DNA of 52,967 nucleotides from Kalymmatonema hyalinum WJT4-NPBG1 (lineage in GTDB: Bacteria; Cyanobacteriota; Cyanobacteriia; Cyanobacteriales; Nostocaceae): contig JAHHIB010000064.1 of NCBI GenBank assembly GCA_019359075.1, forward strand, positions 1 through 52,967. Reading direction: 5' to 3'. This document shows, piece after piece, positions 25,997 to 34,657 of this stretch. The position numbers were made by a program, and so were the translations under genes. The notes beneath the pieces were generated by a model, which saw nothing but the letters and a program-made list of their open reading frames with translations, was not told the DNA's origin and did no database searches. Position 1 is the first letter of the stretch. Every line of letters begins with the position of its first letter.

Positions 25997-27001
25997 TTAG
26001 AAACATCTTTTTAGTGCCGATTGTTCTACTAAATCGTTATGGTTTCCATAATTCTTTAGGGCAAATTGTATTTGTAACATCAAACGGTCTTTACGACTTG
26101 GTATCATTGCCTTATGAAAACAAAAAGTATCTTCTGCGGATCCAAAACCAGCTTCTCCGCAGATAGGTACTACATTTTCAGCACCATAATAGTCAGCAAT
26201 CTCCTCATCGGAACTTCGTCTAAAAAATGACAGCAGATGAGCAAGCTTCTTCTTTTTGTGGCTACCACGAACACAAACGTGAGCACCACTATGTACATCT
26301 ACATCTGTCAGGTAAAAGAAAAATTTTAAAAATTGATAGTCATCAAGGTCGTAATGAAAAAAATAAGCTCCTTCTCTGGTACTTTCTTGTAATGAAAGAA
26401 ACCTCATTTTCTCTAAAAGAAGGTACTGATCTTGTTCCTTGAGTGAAAACAACCACCAAAGACGACTTCCGGTATGCACGGGAACCCCGCCTAAATATTT
26501 AGTGGCTATCTCCAATAACTTTGGGTCCTTTGCAAGTTTTTTGATAGCTGGACAAAGCAAATTACTATTGAAATAGTCACCACGTCTAAAAGTTTTATCA
26601 CACTTGGCTTCTGCTTTTTCTTTTTCAATGTAAGAAAACCCGAAGTGATGTTCTCCATTCCCATAACAATCTGTACTGTTTGCAAATTGTAGAATTTCTT
26701 GGAAAATACTTTCCGGCAGTTTCAGCCCTAGGGAAAAACTATCTTTTTTCAAAGATTCAACGGCATCATCTACTTCAATATCAAATAAAGAAGGCGTTGC
26801 CTTCTTTATTTCAATTATCTGCGGTTGAACAAAGAAGCTCTTCAAAAGCGGCACAGTCTTAAATCGACTAATGGTAACCATCAAAAACCATTCGGGATTT
26901 TCTAGCCGTTTCTTTAAGTATTGGTAAGTAATTAAAAAGTATTTTGCCCAAAAATTTCGGCAAACTAAAGTAGCTGCGATATTTCTTTCATTATTTACCA
27001 T
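25997..27001 (-). CDS. phytanoyl-CoA dioxygenase-like protein
   Basis: The ATG at 27001 has CAGGAGA at ideal spacing, so it is preferred over the upstream ATG at 27025; the product has 334 residues. The C-terminal half has the pattern of the PhyH-type Fe(II)/2-oxoglutarate oxygenase fold: an HxD motif in AYFFHYDLDDYQFLKFFFYL, then the strand VDVHSGAHVCVRGSHKKKK, and a distal His in DTFCFHKAMIPSRKDRLMLQ followed by an Arg that could bind 2-oxoglutarate. The N-terminal third is unfamiliar. Overall similarity to characterised PhyH enzymes is low, and the substrate is unknown. AT-rich and alone, it may be a transferred gene. Confidence 0.65.
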   Translation of the reverse strand: MVNNERNIAATLVCRNFWAKYFLITYQYLKKRLENPEWFLMVTISRFKTVPLLKSFFVQPQIIEIKKATPSLFDIEVDDAVESLKKDSFSLGLKLPESIFQEILQFANSTDCYGNGEHHFGFSYIEKEKAEAKCDKTFRRGDYFNSNLLCPAIKKLAKDPKLLEIATKYLGGVPVHTGSRLWWLFSLKEQDQYLLLEKMRFLSLQESTREGAYFFHYDLDDYQFLKFFFYLTDVDVHSGAHVCVRGSHKKKKLAHLLSFFRRSSDEEIADYYGAENVVPICGEAGFGSAEDTFCFHKAMIPSRKDRLMLQIQFALKNYGNHNDLVEQSALKRCF

Positions 27002-27025
27002 TGCGGTCTCCTGATATACTGACAT

Positions 27026-27520
27026 CTTGCACCAATCTTAAAAAGCAGATTTTTACACAAAAAGAAAAACCTAGAAACAAAGGGCGGAAAGAAAGATTAA
27101 GTATAACTCGTGAACCATGTCAACACTCAGTATTTACACTTAATTGTTCTACCCTATTTTGTATTTTATACAAGCCTTAATATCAAAAATCAAAAAATTA
27201 GATAAGTCATATGAAATCCATTTGTTTACTTATCGTATCCGCGAAACCTTACCCCTACCCCTCTCGTTACAAAGGAGGGGTGGCGCATCTATGAGGTATG
27301 AATTATAGCGATTTGCAACCCTTGTAAAATACACCAAAGAAATAATGAACTACAGATGGACACAGATAAAACAGATAAATCTGTACTTCATTCAATTGAG
27401 TTGCCCTATAGTAATTACCAGATTTGATATCACCACTAAAAAAGCTGGTTTCTTCAAGTCAGCAGCTAACCCTGGTTACATATTGAGTTAAAGCCAGTCG
27501 TTCAACTTGAATTTAAAATT
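27026..27520. other. intergenic region with a dispersed repeat
   Basis: No gene. About 27209-27285 matches 33777-33852 closely (shared parts include TTGTTTACTTATC, TATCCGCGAAACCT and CCCCTCTCGTT). At about 27354-27392 there is an imperfect ACAGATAAA repeat. Confidence 0.55.
27209..27285. repeat. dispersed repeat, copy 1
   Basis: About 65 of 77 bases agree by eye with 33777-33852. The order of blocks is conserved: ATAT, TTTGTTTACTTATC, GTATCCGCGAAACC, CCCCTCTCGTT, AAGGAG. Both copies are in the same orientation and lie downstream or upstream of unrelated genes. No coding potential. Confidence 0.65.
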
Positions 27521-28819
27521 TTAAAAAATAAAAATAACCCGTAATTCCCACTCTTTATCCTGACGAATAATCTCAATTTGTCGAATAAATTCTCGAAAGT
27601 AAAATCGTCGCTCTGTTTCAGACAAGTCTAACCAAAATTGCGGAATGGAAACAGCTTGGGCAACAGAACGCAAATTAACTGGTGGTAAAGTTGCTAGTTT
27701 TGCTTGGAGTGCAGACATTTCTGTGCGGATTTTGTATGCTCTTAATTTTGCTGTTTCCACATCCAACACTCCAGTTTCCAACAAAGAGGGTAACTGATTG
27801 AGTACCTCTTGCTGGCGGGAAATGGCTTCACTTAAACTATTTTTAACTGCATCCAACTGAGGAAAATTCATAAGCGCCACAGCAAGGGGTAAGTCACGGC
27901 AAACCGTTTGGATTGTCTGTTCCAAAACTTCTTGGTAGGGAAGGGCGCGACACTTGGGGTGTTTGGGGCAGCTAATAGGACGTAAATAAAGATACTCTTT
28001 GTGTTGATTGCGTATAGTCACACGAGTAACACTCATGTGAGATTGGCACTCGTTACAGACAACCAACCCAGCCAGAGAACGCGGTGCGCTAGCAGTCCGA
28101 GGTGGTAAACGGCTGTTGCGCCGCAACAGTCTATCAACCTGGGCGGCTTCTTCCCTGGTAATAATAGGAGCATGAGTATTGGAAATGATTTCTCCGTTTT
28201 GATAAGCTGTATCACCGCGATAAACCGGATTTGTCAACCAACGACGTCCGGTGGTGACAGAGATTTTCTTGCCGTATTTTTTCGCTAGGTGACGGACAGA
28301 TCCCCGCAGAGAACCATAGAGTAAGAAGTGTTCAAAAAAATCTTTGACGACTGGGGAAGTCGTGCGATCGATGATATATTTTCCTTTGCCTCGACGGTAG
28401 CCGTAGGGTGCTCTACCAGGTGGTGGTGCAGCATCCAAACGGTTGCGGGCATGTCCTTGGCGGATGCGGCGGCTACGTTGTTGATGCTGAATTTCGTACA
28501 GTAATTTCAGCAATTCGGCGCGGAGATTGGGACTGTCTTGGGAAGAATTGTAGTCTTGCTCAACAGCAATGAGTGTTATTCCCATGACTTCCAGTTCTGC
28601 AAGGCGCGAACTTACTTGGTCTAGAGTATCCCCCAATTCTTCTAAGCGGCGGATGAGGAGACAATTTGGTGGTTCGGTTTTACAGTCGTTGAATAATTTT
28701 TGTAGTTGAGAGCGTTTGCCTAAGTCTTGGTAAATACCGTCTAACTCCCATTCCCAAGTTGTGGGGTCAGGAGTGGGTTCTAGTAGGGGATCGCTGTAGG
28801 TGTAGGCGAAGATTTTCAT
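27521..28819 (-). CDS. large serine recombinase-like protein, active site altered
   Basis: A 432-residue protein with the layout of large serine recombinases: an N-terminal resolvase fold (1-135), a recombinase domain (about 145-250; GRAPYGYRRGKGKYII, TGRRWLTNPVYRGDTAYQNG), a zinc ribbon (LVVCNECQSHMSV with a second Cys pair in SCPKHPKC) and a coiled-coil segment (about 300-360). A serine is present at the nucleophile position (FAYTYSDP). However, the segment that should carry the two catalytic arginines (consensus DRLxR) reads RRLEELGDT, with acidic residues in their place. It is therefore probably not a standard recombinase. Relation to XisF-like proteins is possible. No attachment sites were recognised around it. 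Confidence 0.8.
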   Translation of the reverse strand: MKIFAYTYSDPLLEPTPDPTTWEWELDGIYQDLGKRSQLQKLFNDCKTEPPNCLLIRRLEELGDTLDQVSSRLAELEVMGITLIAVEQDYNSSQDSPNLRAELLKLLYEIQHQQRSRRIRQGHARNRLDAAPPPGRAPYGYRRGKGKYIIDRTTSPVVKDFFEHFLLYGSLRGSVRHLAKKYGKKISVTTGRRWLTNPVYRGDTAYQNGEIISNTHAPIITREEAAQVDRLLRRNSRLPPRTASAPRSLAGLVVCNECQSHMSVTRVTIRNQHKEYLYLRPISCPKHPKCRALPYQEVLEQTIQTVCRDLPLAVALMNFPQLDAVKNSLSEAISRQQEVLNQLPSLLETGVLDVETAKLRAYKIRTEMSALQAKLATLPPVNLRSVAQAVSIPQFWLDLSETERRFYFREFIRQIEIIRQDKEWELRVIFIF

Positions 28820-28948
28820 TTAGTCATTAGTCATTAGTCATTAGTCAGGAGTCCCCTTGTCCCCCACTCCCTCAATACTGGCGCTCGTCGCAAAGCGACA
28901 CACTGCTTTGTTGGCGGAGCCTGCGCTTTGTGCTTACGCTCTCTACTC
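28820..28948. repeat. tandem heptamers plus palindromic small repeat
   Basis: TCATTAG is repeated three to four times at 28823-28846, directly upstream of the recombinase start codon. A GC-rich palindromic cluster follows at about 28886-28948 with GTCGCAAAGCGACAC and GGCGGAGCCTGCGC units similar to those near 16.7 kb. Confidence 0.7.
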
Positions 28949-28961
28949 TCATCTCCCTTTT

Positions 28962-29321
28962 TCACTGCTGACTCAGTTCTATAACATTGCCATCTGGGTC
29001 TTTGGTGAAGAGGGCTGGGCGTCCGGAGGCGCTGGGTTGAATAAGGCAATTATAATCTAGGAGTTGTTGTTTGGCTGTGTCTAAGTCCGCAACGCAGAAG
29101 GCGATGTGGGGGTTGCGTCCCCATTTTTCGTTTTGGTCTTCGGTAGGAACTCGAACGGCGGCTATCAGGTGAATTTGATAGTTTCCAACTTGATACCAAG
29201 CGCCAGGGTATTTCAGGGAGCGTTCTATTTTGGGCAATCCTAGCACCTTTCCATAGAAATGTTCGGCGCGTTCTAGGTCAGTGACAAGAATGGCTGTGTG
29301 GAGACACTGAGTAATCTGCAT
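28962..29321 (-). CDS. VOC (glyoxalase-fold) family protein
   Basis: From the ATG at 29321 the product has 119 residues and fills one vicinal-oxygen-chelate domain. It has CLHTAILVTDLERAEHFYG with the first metal-ligand His, GNYQIHLIA in the middle and DPDGNVIELSQ with the terminal Glu ligand. The frame extends upstream to a GTG at 29393, but those 24 residues are not family-like and no start has a good ribosome binding site. Members include glyoxalase I, dioxygenases and fosfomycin-type thiol transferases; the substrate is unknown. Confidence 0.85.
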   Translation of the reverse strand: MQITQCLHTAILVTDLERAEHFYGKVLGLPKIERSLKYPGAWYQVGNYQIHLIAAVRVPTEDQNEKWGRNPHIAFCVADLDTAKQQLLDYNCLIQPSASGRPALFTKDPDGNVIELSQQ

Positions 29322-29553
29322 TGGTCTTGGTTCGTTGGGTATGATATCAATATCATGCACCTGCATTGACAAAGCTCGGAAAGAAATTTCCACTTCTTGT
29401 TAGCGAAAGTCCTGTTCAAAGGACAAGGACAAAGCTTTTGAGTCCATTCTAAATCCGTCCATGAGAAAATAGACGCGTTTTTGGCTAAGATTAAGAGCAG
29501 GTTATAAATTACCTCGGATTTCACTTACGTAGTTTCATTTTTGAAAGTTTCGG

Positions 29554-29775
29554 TTGAGGAGCGCTATTGACCCCAAAGTAGGAGACAAAGTTCTAATTCT
29601 TCGTCCAGCATACGTAGCTGGAAAAGTTGGAGTTATTTGTGGTCGAGAACTACTCTCTAGCGGTCAGTCTAGCGATCGCTGGTTGATTCGAGTAGATTCT
29701 AAAAATGATTCTGAAAGTATAGTGGTGTCGCTAACCCCAAAAGAGTTTGAAGTACTCCTGTTGGACTCTGAGTAA
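29554..29775 (+). CDS. small hypothetical protein, SH3/KOW-like
   Basis: A protein of about 70 residues with VGDKVLILRPAYVAGKVGVI near the start, suggesting a small beta-barrel of the KOW or SH3 kind, and VSLTPKEFEVLLLDSE at the end. There is no in-frame ATG. The start could be TTG at 29554, or an unusual ATT at 29566 that has GAGGAG five bases upstream. HIP1 sequence is present in the gene. It converges with the next gene, whose end lies 2 bases away. I do not know the family. Confidence 0.6.
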   Translation: MRSAIDPKVGDKVLILRPAYVAGKVGVICGRELLSSGQSSDRWLIRVDSKNDSESIVVSLTPKEFEVLLLDSE

Positions 29776-29777
29776 GC

Positions 29778-30059
29778 TTAAGTTGCATCCGGTGGTGGCT
29801 CTGGTTCGTTTGGCGGCTCATCGCCAATCCCTAGTTCCTTTTTGCTACGTTTTAACTGTTTCCAGAGCGCCTTAATTTGCTCATAGGCTTGTTCAGGAGA
29901 GATTTTTCCAGAAGTTTCTAAATTGGTAATGTAGCCAACTTTTTGAGCAAATTCTTGCAGATTGGCGTTAAACACGAGGTTTTCTGGCTTAACTTGACCG
30001 TAATAGCGACTATGAGGGTAGAAAAAGCTGTCTTTGTCTCCCTGATCTGGCTGGCTCAT
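29778..30059 (-). CDS. conserved cyanobacterial small protein (DUF7219-like)
   Basis: A 93-residue soluble protein: SFFYPHSRYYGQVKPENLVF, NANLQEFAQKVGYITNLETS, GKISPEQAYEQIKALWKQLK and a proline-rich acidic tail. I recall this arrangement from small proteins conserved across cyanobacteria and annotated as an uncharacterised domain (DUF7219, tentative). It looks mainly helical with no membrane segment. Function is unknown. Confidence 0.65.
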   Translation of the reverse strand: MSQPDQGDKDSFFYPHSRYYGQVKPENLVFNANLQEFAQKVGYITNLETSGKISPEQAYEQIKALWKQLKRSKKELGIGDEPPNEPEPPPDAT

Positions 30060-30925
30060 AACTCACCCCTAATAAATAATTTTTTGTTAAATATATTTAA
30101 TTTAACCTTAATTAAAGTAGTTGTTTTAACTAAAAATTTTATGATGATTACGTATAATTATCATAAAAAGATATTTTACCAAAAACTTTGGTAAAAATAA
30201 CCTCTTAGACATTTGAAAGGTCATATTATATCAGGCAATACGGTTTAGTTAAGGATTGTTAATCATAGCGTAAGCGCAGCCTGTCCCAATACAAACGAGC
30301 GCATGGCACGAATGTGCCATAGATTCCACAGGTGTAGAACTTTCGGATGCAACGTTTCTACATTGCCATCCTGATAATGGTTTTGGTCTTATCTGAACTG
30401 TATTAATCAGGGAGGGTTCGTGCCAGAAAATGCATACTTAGTACAACTTTTTCCTATGGTGACACGAAACGTAACACTACCTCTTCTTGACAGAGAATTT
30501 GAGCATACTGAACTATTTATTTTTAAGTTTAATTTTAACTTATACTTAATTTTCAGTAAACAGCCCGATTTACCGTAATTTAAGTAAAAATTTGATTTGT
30601 ATACATGATTACTTACAAACTTAACTTTAATTGATTCCTTTCATACTGCAAACTTAAGCTTAATTCATCCTTTAGGTGAAAACGATACGCCTGTTAACAA
30701 CGGTAAAGTCTGAAATACAACATTAACATCAAGTCTTAAGTCTGAGAAGAAACTAGAGATTTTTTTCTTAAAATTACTGCAAGGTTATTTTGGGATGACA
30801 ATAAAACCATATTTGTACAAATTTGCCTACAGGCGTTATGCTGCCTTTGTGTCAAATGCGGAATATGCGCCGCTTGGCTAAAGCGGTTTACAGGTGCGCT
30901 TGAAAACAGCAACTCAGGAGGAATT
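30060..30925. other. AT-rich intergenic region, no gene seen
   Basis: Holds many CTTAATTTT and AACTTAA-type repeats between about 30530 and 30670 and a short small-repeat piece (GCGTAAGCGCAGCCTGTCC) near 30268. No gene or RNA was recognised. The last 60 bases lead to a strong ribosome binding site. Confidence 0.5.
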
Positions 30926-31174
30926 ATGAAAGAACTTAGTGAAAACGTTTCAGCCTACGGTGACACTTTTGTTACCCACCGAAAATATAAAATTTTCTAC
31001 AACTACCATAAAAAACATTGTGAATGGTTTGTCATCGTGTATGGTACAAATAAAGCAGTACGGTATGGCTATCCCTGCCTTGGTAGTGACTGGCACAAAA
31101 CCAAAGAGAAAGGAATCGAGTGGGCGAAAGGATTAATTGATCATGTTCTCGAAACGCCGAAAGCTCAAAAATAG
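30926..31174 (+). CDS. small hypothetical protein
   Basis: An 82-residue protein preceded by AGGAGGA eight bases before the ATG, one of the clearest ribosome binding sites in the window. The sequence is aromatic-rich (RKYKIFYNYHKKHCEWFVIVYG, in parts) with GYPCLGSDWHKTKEKGIEWAKGLID. It is probably a small folded alpha/beta protein. No homologue is known to me. It ends just before the MITE-like element at 31204. Confidence 0.65.
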   Translation: MKELSENVSAYGDTFVTHRKYKIFYNYHKKHCEWFVIVYGTNKAVRYGYPCLGSDWHKTKEKGIEWAKGLIDHVLETPKAQK

Positions 31175-31395
31175 AGATTAAAACTAAATCTTTTAAATAT
31201 AATCTATAGCAATCCTATTTGATTTGTGAGAAATGGAGGACGTAGAGGAGGAGACTTCTGTGCGGGGGTTCCCCCCGTTGTAGCAGGGCTGTTTCATTCC
31301 ACAAGGTACAAGAGTTTGTCAATATCATTAGAGGTAAATCTTTGGGCTTCGGTGATAGAAGAATAACCGTTTTGGCGCAAAATATTAAGGGCGAG

Positions 31396-31419
31396 CCTCC
31401 TTCGGAGGAGCTTCGCTAA
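31396..31419. repeat. 24-bp small repeat inserted in the transposase
   Basis: Comparison with the expected ISAs1 frame (RTLALNIL) shows an extra 24 bases containing the palindrome CCTCCTTCGGAGG and CTTCGCTAA. It adds eight codons without changing the frame. The unit resembles the small repeats found between genes in this window. Confidence 0.6.
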
Positions 31420-31826
31420 CGTTCGGAGCACTGATAGATTTGCAGGAGCGTTACCCTTACGTATAGTCGAATGATCTTCATCAAAAATCACATCCTTAAC
31501 ACTGCGGAAGACGATTCTCAATCCCCCAATGTCCGCGGATCCCCTTGGCAAAATCAGCCGCAGATTTTACTACGCTGCTTATGTAGTATGCAACGCCGGT
31601 GATATGCTTTGCCCGCACGAGTACCGATTCTTTCAACCTTAATCAATGATTTTAAGCCAGTCCATTCTTGGCTAATACCCGTTAAATCATGAAAAACTTC
31701 TACAGTACGTGTTGTAACTGTGTTTCGAGTTCTTTCGGCTGCGATATGTCTACTTGTTGGCTTGGAATTATCTGTAGTATGTCGAATTTGGCGATGCAAG
31801 TTTTTTTGGTTTGCTTTAACAGCGAT

Positions 31827-31855
31827 TGCGCGGAGCGCACTGCCCCTTGGGCAAT
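31827..31855. repeat. 29-bp small repeat inserted at a HIP1 site
   Basis: The transposase should read NDYAIAVKANQKN across GCGATCGC. Here 29 bases (TGCGCGGAGCGCACTGCCCC and nine more) split that octamer between GCGAT and CGC and shift the frame. The insert has GCGCGGAGCGC and TGCCCCTTGGGCA palindromes. Confidence 0.6.
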
Positions 31856-32704
31856 CGCGTAATCATTACCACCATCAGTTATTAGCTTGCAAGTTTTTTT
31901 TGACAGTGCAAAGCATCCAAGCTCAAAACAACACCCTCTATATCCAACGCCGCAATCAAATTCTGAACCGTAGTAATTTCGCTACCTTTTTTATTTTCTA
32001 ATTTGTCCAAACTTAAGACCACTCCTGTTTTTCCAGCAAATACAGACACGATACTCACAAAGTTTTGATACTTGCTTTCGTACTCTTGTACAGTTCCTTT
32101 GATACTTTTACCATCAATTCCAAACCACTCGGATGTATCCACATGAACGTAGCTTTGTGCCCACTGATTGAACGTTTTAGCAAGGATGTCAAAATCTACT
32201 CCCATTAGTATTCGCGCCCATCGTTGAATAGGAAGGCACGACGCCATGTCAATGAAATTCCGAATTTATCAATCAATACACGACGATGCCGTTTGACAAA
32301 GTCCCCCCATGCGCGATACCCTACGTACCCGCTCATTGTTCCCATAATTACAAACAGCAACACCAGCCACAGTTGGTGTCTTTGTCCGTCTAGAGTCCGA
32401 AAGTCTTTAACTTGCCGCAGTTGTTCAATCAGATTTGCATCCATGATTTTTCATCCGCTTGATGCTTGTAATTTTACATCTTTTAGGGAATGAAACAGCC
32501 CTGCCCGTTGTAGAAAGTGTCCCTGACACAGAGGAAGGAAACCAGAGAATCTCACAACTGATTTAGGATTGCTATAGTGTTTAAATATGTATAGTAAAAC
32601 TCCACTTATTGTAGAAGAAGGTCAATCAGCAGCAGGTAACTGCCAATCTGGAGGTGTTTAGTGCCTACCATCAATTTCGGTGTTACCTAGTAAGGAGTTA
32701 TCAT

Positions 32705-33589
32705 ATGAACCAAATCAATCGGGTTGCGATCGTTGGCGGAACCCACGGAAATGAGTTCACAGGGACATACCTGATTAAAAAATTTGACCAGTTTCCCCAT
32801 CAGATTCAGCGACCTAGCTTTGAAACTTTGACCTTATTAGCCAATCCCAAAGCCTTTGAGGAAAAGAGGCGCTACATTGACAAGGACTTGAATCGTTGCT
32901 TCAAAAGTCAAGACCTGCTCGATCCAACACTCTGTGGCTATGAACAGATGACGGCAAAAGCCATCCACCAAATACTGGGACCGAAAGGCAAATCCCAAGT
33001 GGATGTGATTTTGGATTTGCATACCACAACTGCAAACATGGGGTTGAGTATTATGCTGGAGAACCAGCATCCTTTCAGTCTGCGATTAGCTGCATATCTG
33101 AGTTCGATGAATCCCTTGATAAAGATTTGTTGGACACCACCCGACCAAGAAAGCGCCCTTCTGAGATCCCTATGCGAATTGGGCTTTGTCATTGAAGTGG
33201 GTCCTGTGGCTCAGGGTGTCTTGAATGCAGACTTGTTTGCGAAAACGGAGAAACTGGTTTATGTCATGTTGGACTACATAGAAGGATACAACAAAGGTTC
33301 AGTTCCACAGACTAACAGCACACTCACCTTGTATGAATATGTGGGAACCCTCGACTACCCCAGAAATGAGAAGGGAGAGATTCAGGCGATGATTCACCAA
33401 CAGCTTCAGTTTAGGGACTATGAGCCTCTCAATCCAGGTGAGCCAATTTTTCTAACCTTTGATGGTAAGGAGATTACTTATGAAGGAGAATCAACAGTCT
33501 ATCCAGTTTTCATTAACGAAGCAGCTTACTACGAGAAAGGCATCGCGATGTGTTTAACCAAGAAACAACAGGTACTCTTGAGAGATTAA
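32705..33589 (+). CDS. aspartoacylase (AspA/AstE family)
   Basis: From the ATG at 32705, which has AAGGAG seven bases upstream, the product has 294 residues. It has the zinc-hydrolase motifs of the succinylglutamate desuccinylase/aspartoacylase family: [17 protein letters not shown] (His and Glu zinc ligands), [25 protein letters not shown] with the third ligand His, and [12 protein letters not shown] with the catalytic Glu. Aspartoacylase hydrolyses N-acyl-aspartate to a carboxylate and aspartate. The family is recurrent in cyanobacteria. The gene lies just beyond the MITE and is not clustered with related metabolism. Confidence 0.92.
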   Translation: MNQINRVAIVGGTHGNEFTGTYLIKKFDQFPHQIQRPSFETLTLLANPKAFEEKRRYIDKDLNRCFKSQDLLDPTLCGYEQMTAKAIHQILGPKGKSQVDVILDLHTTTANMGLSIMLENQHPFSLRLAAYLSSMNPLIKICWTPPDQESALLRSLCELGFVIEVGPVAQGVLNADLFAKTEKLVYVMLDYIEGYNKGSVPQTNSTLTLYEYVGTLDYPRNEKGEIQAMIHQQLQFRDYEPLNPGEPIFLTFDGKEITYEGESTVYPVFINEAAYYEKGIAMCLTKKQQVLLRD

Positions 33590-34657
33590 GGCGCTGGTCA
33601 TCAAACAAAAAAGTTCTGAGTCGCTCTCCATCGTTGCAATGGTATGCGTACTTGCCTCCATGCGGTATCTTGATGATTGGCATTACAAAAGTGTACATCG
33701 TCAAAGACAAGGACGTTTGTCTTGCCCGTTAAGCAGCAAGCAAGTATCTTATTAACAAAAGATTGCAATGGCAGTGATATCACATCCGTTTGTTTACTTA
33801 TCATATCCGCGAAACCTCACTCCTTCCCCTCTCGTTGCTAAGGAGAAGGATGCCGTTAGGCAGTGTTAGGTATACATGCAGTAAGTGATTAACCGGATTT
33901 GATATGAAGCATACATATGTCTAATAGCATTTTGGATTTTAGATTTTAGATTTTGGATTGTGGAAGCCTTGCCAAAACTAAGTTTCGCTCAACCATATGT
34001 CGCATTATTTTTTCACGCTTGGTATAACTATAAAATATTAAACCCTGATGAGAATAAGCAGCAGTTTGTATTTAAGTGTAAAAAACAAAAATCTCTGCAA
34101 TTTTTAGTAATTTTGCGGAAATAAAACCAGATATAATGTTTGATTTCTATCAATTTTTGATTTTATCTAGAAAAATGCCCTGGAAAGATAAAGTATAGTC
34201 AGTTACAAAAAGGTAAATCCACCATAAGATATATTTTTAAATAAACATTTATGAGTGAATATATATTTAGTGGTACAAATTGTCGATAACAGCAGTCAAA
34301 TCCTAAAATCATGTTCACGAACTCTGAAAAATTGCAGATGTCCTGAATTTGCAGTCATCAACATTAATCTAATTCATTGTTTGGCAATATGTAATTATTG
34401 ACCGAAGAGGCCGGGAAGCAGGGGGCAGACGATCAGGGGCGAAAGAGTTAAACCTAAGTTTTCCTGAATTTATAGGAATTGAAGATATCCTTAAATCTAT
34501 AAAGGAGAGCAAAAAATATTTAGATTCAAAGCAATTGGACGAGATTGTCGAAAGAAATGCTATTTATATTTTCATCTATCATCTATATTATTAAATTCTT
34601 CAGGGGAAAATTCTGACAAGAGATGAATTGTTCTTTTTTTAAGATTTAGCAAAAAAG
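33590..34657. other. long AT-rich intergenic region
   Basis: More than 1 kb without a convincing gene. It contains the dispersed repeat at 33777-33852, a GATTTTAGATTTTGGATT tandem-like stretch near 33930, and poly-A/T-rich DNA. At 34455-34600 a short open stretch reads FPEFIGIEDILKSIKESKKY and ends at stop codons; it may be a remnant of an N-terminal sensor region of the cyclase that follows. Confidence 0.45.
33777..33852. repeat. dispersed repeat, copy 2
   Basis: Same block order as 27209-27285: ATAT, GTTTGTTTACTTATC, ATATCCGCGAAACC, CCCCTCTCGTTG, AAGGAG. The two copies are about 6.6 kb apart in the same orientation. Confidence 0.65.

Larger units (their letters stand above)
31294..32444 (-). 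pseudogene. ISAs1-family transposase, multiply frameshifted
   Basis: Reading from 32444 the pieces are MDANLIEQLRQVKDFRT, a shifted MGVDFDILAKTFNQWAQSY to HVDTSEWFGIDGKSIKGT (the first DDE region), a stretch ending SLDALHCQKK, then a shift at an A8 run (31894-31901 on the + strand). After it come NDYAIA, a 29-base insertion, RQIRHTTDNSKPTSRH, a further shift near 31600, KGIRGHWGIENRL, another shift, and VKDVIFDEDHSTIRKG with the final acidic residue. At least five lesions separate the parts, so no functional protein is made. A 24-base in-frame insertion adds eight residues near the end. Confidence 0.9.
31284..32503 (-). mobile_element. ISAs1-family insertion sequence, complete ends, 10-bp target duplication
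   Basis: Terminal inverted repeats CAGGGCTGTTTCATTCC (31284-31300) and GGAATGAAACAGCCCTG (32487-32503) are perfect over 17 bases. Directly outside lie identical 10-base copies of CCCGTTGTAG (31274-31283 and 32504-32513). The size (1220 bp) and target duplication fit the ISAs1 family, and the internal frame pieces match its transposase. The element is dead because the transposase is broken in several places, but its ends could still be used in trans. Confidence 0.92.
31204..32577. mobile_element. MITE-like element split by an ISAs1-family insertion
   Basis: The 27 bases at 31204-31230 (beginning CTATAGCAATCCTA, ending TTGTGAG) are matched by the inverted 27 bases at 32551-32577 with about four mismatches. 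Removing the insertion sequence and one 10-base target copy leaves an element of about 144 bases with further internal pairing (GGGGGTTCCCCCC). Its ends are shared with the element at 25392-25646. The palindromic CTATAG ends suggest a TA-targeting, IS630/Tc1-type parent, which is inference. Confidence 0.75.

Noticed and set aside
31882-31910. Programmed -1 frameshift at an A8 run in the ISAs1 transposase
   Set aside because: Slippage there would restore the frame, but at least four other lesions make the gene dead, so simple decay is the better explanation.
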